A stretch of 64,000 nucleotides of DNA from Microbacteriaceae bacterium. Lineage in GTDB: Bacteria > Actinomycetota > Actinomycetes > Actinomycetales > Microbacteriaceae. Below, piece by piece: positions 63,897-64,000 of the stretch (the stretch's first letter is position 1; each line of letters opens with the position of its first letter). The DNA is taken from positions 16,015 to 80,014 of the forward strand of contig JACMPQ010000062.1 of the NCBI GenBank assembly GCA_014377425.1, written 5' to 3'. The notes beneath the pieces were generated by a model. That model ran no database searches, was not told where the DNA came from, and was given only the letters and a program-made list of their open reading frames with translations. Position numbers and translations under genes: made by a program.

Positions 63897-64000
63897 ATGA
63901 CCGAGACCTCGAAAGTAATTCGACCCGAGCATCGCTGGCCGGCTGCGACCGGCACATTGCTAGTGCTGGTTTTGTCGGCATTTTTACCCGAGTCGTTTCA
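63897..64000 (+). CDS. N terminus of a membrane protein (cut by window edge)
   Basis: Only 34 codons are in the window. A hydrophilic start (MTETSKVIRPEHRWPAATG) leads into a hydrophobic stretch (TLLVLVLSAFLP), likely the first membrane segment or an uncleaved signal. TACACT seven bases upstream of the ATG supports a real leaderless start. The family cannot be recognised from this fragment. Confidence 0.55.
   Translation, partial: MTETSKVIRPEHRWPAATGTLLVLVLSAFLPESF

Overview
The window is about 60% G+C and reads as the chromosome of an actinobacterium. Family Microbacteriaceae is the best fit, judged from gene order and small actinobacterial families: aconitase-DUF3159-DUF3710-dut-DUF3093-DUF4193-sepH-parC-parE-DUF7455-alr-gatD-murT-sigA, then pepA-lpdA-sucB-lipB-lipA-DUF4191-RDD-glnA-glnE-glnA2. 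I see no insertion sequence, prophage, CRISPR array or rRNA. Both edges cut genes (a YhgE/Pip-like protein at the left, a membrane protein at the right). Genus cannot be fixed from the sequence alone.

Layout. 1-5.7 kb: YhgE/Pip-like protein (partial), a DHA2-type drug exporter, an aldo/keto reductase and dxs. 5.7-13.9 kb: aconitase, the overlapping DUF3159/DUF3710/dut trio, DUF3093, DUF4193, the division regulator sepH and a phosphatase-family protein. 13.9-19.6 kb: topoisomerase IV (parC, parE) and DUF7455. 19.6-25 kb: a peptidoglycan-precursor block (two alanine racemase relatives, gatD, murT) behind the primary sigma factor gene. 25.4-34.2 kb: MFS permease, PAC2 protein, leucyl aminopeptidase, the E3 and E2 dehydrogenase subunits and the lipoate genes lipB-lipA. 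34.3-37.4 kb: a membrane pseudokinase, DUF4191 and an RDD protein. 37.5-45.3 kb: the nitrogen block glnA, glnE, glnA2 and nadE, with a clear GlnR-type operator before glnA. 45.3-51.1 kb: panB, a 56-residue SPOR-like gene, map, ppgK, a decaying ferric reductase/FMN-binding/apbE locus and rnpB. 51.2-57 kb: CdsZ-like coiled-coil protein, Nif3, DUF3618, SRAP protein, a cytosine permease and deaminase pair, and an esterase. 57-64 kb: a glycerol-1-phosphate dehydrogenase/FGGY kinase/HAD operon with a divergent SorC regulator, an epoxide hydrolase and tRNA-Val.

The observation I rate highest is the overlapping alanine racemase pair at 19.6-21.5 kb. The downstream protein keeps every active-site residue of the PLP barrel but has lost the catalytic tyrosine loop and the Met-Asp pair of the C-terminal domain. 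The upstream protein has lost the PLP lysine and half the barrel but keeps that tyrosine and Met-Asp. In known racemase dimers each active site combines the barrel of one subunit with the C-terminal domain of the other. The two genes therefore look like complementary halves of an obligate heterodimer with one active site.

A second theme is transcription. At least 19 genes have a TANNNT hexamer exactly 6-7 bases before the start codon, as expected for leaderless mRNAs, and this settles several starts. Other points are an 18-bp perfect palindrome before aconitase, a sigma-70 promoter wrapped around a palindrome before the araM operon, and loss of zinc cysteines in both MurT and the CdsZ-like protein.
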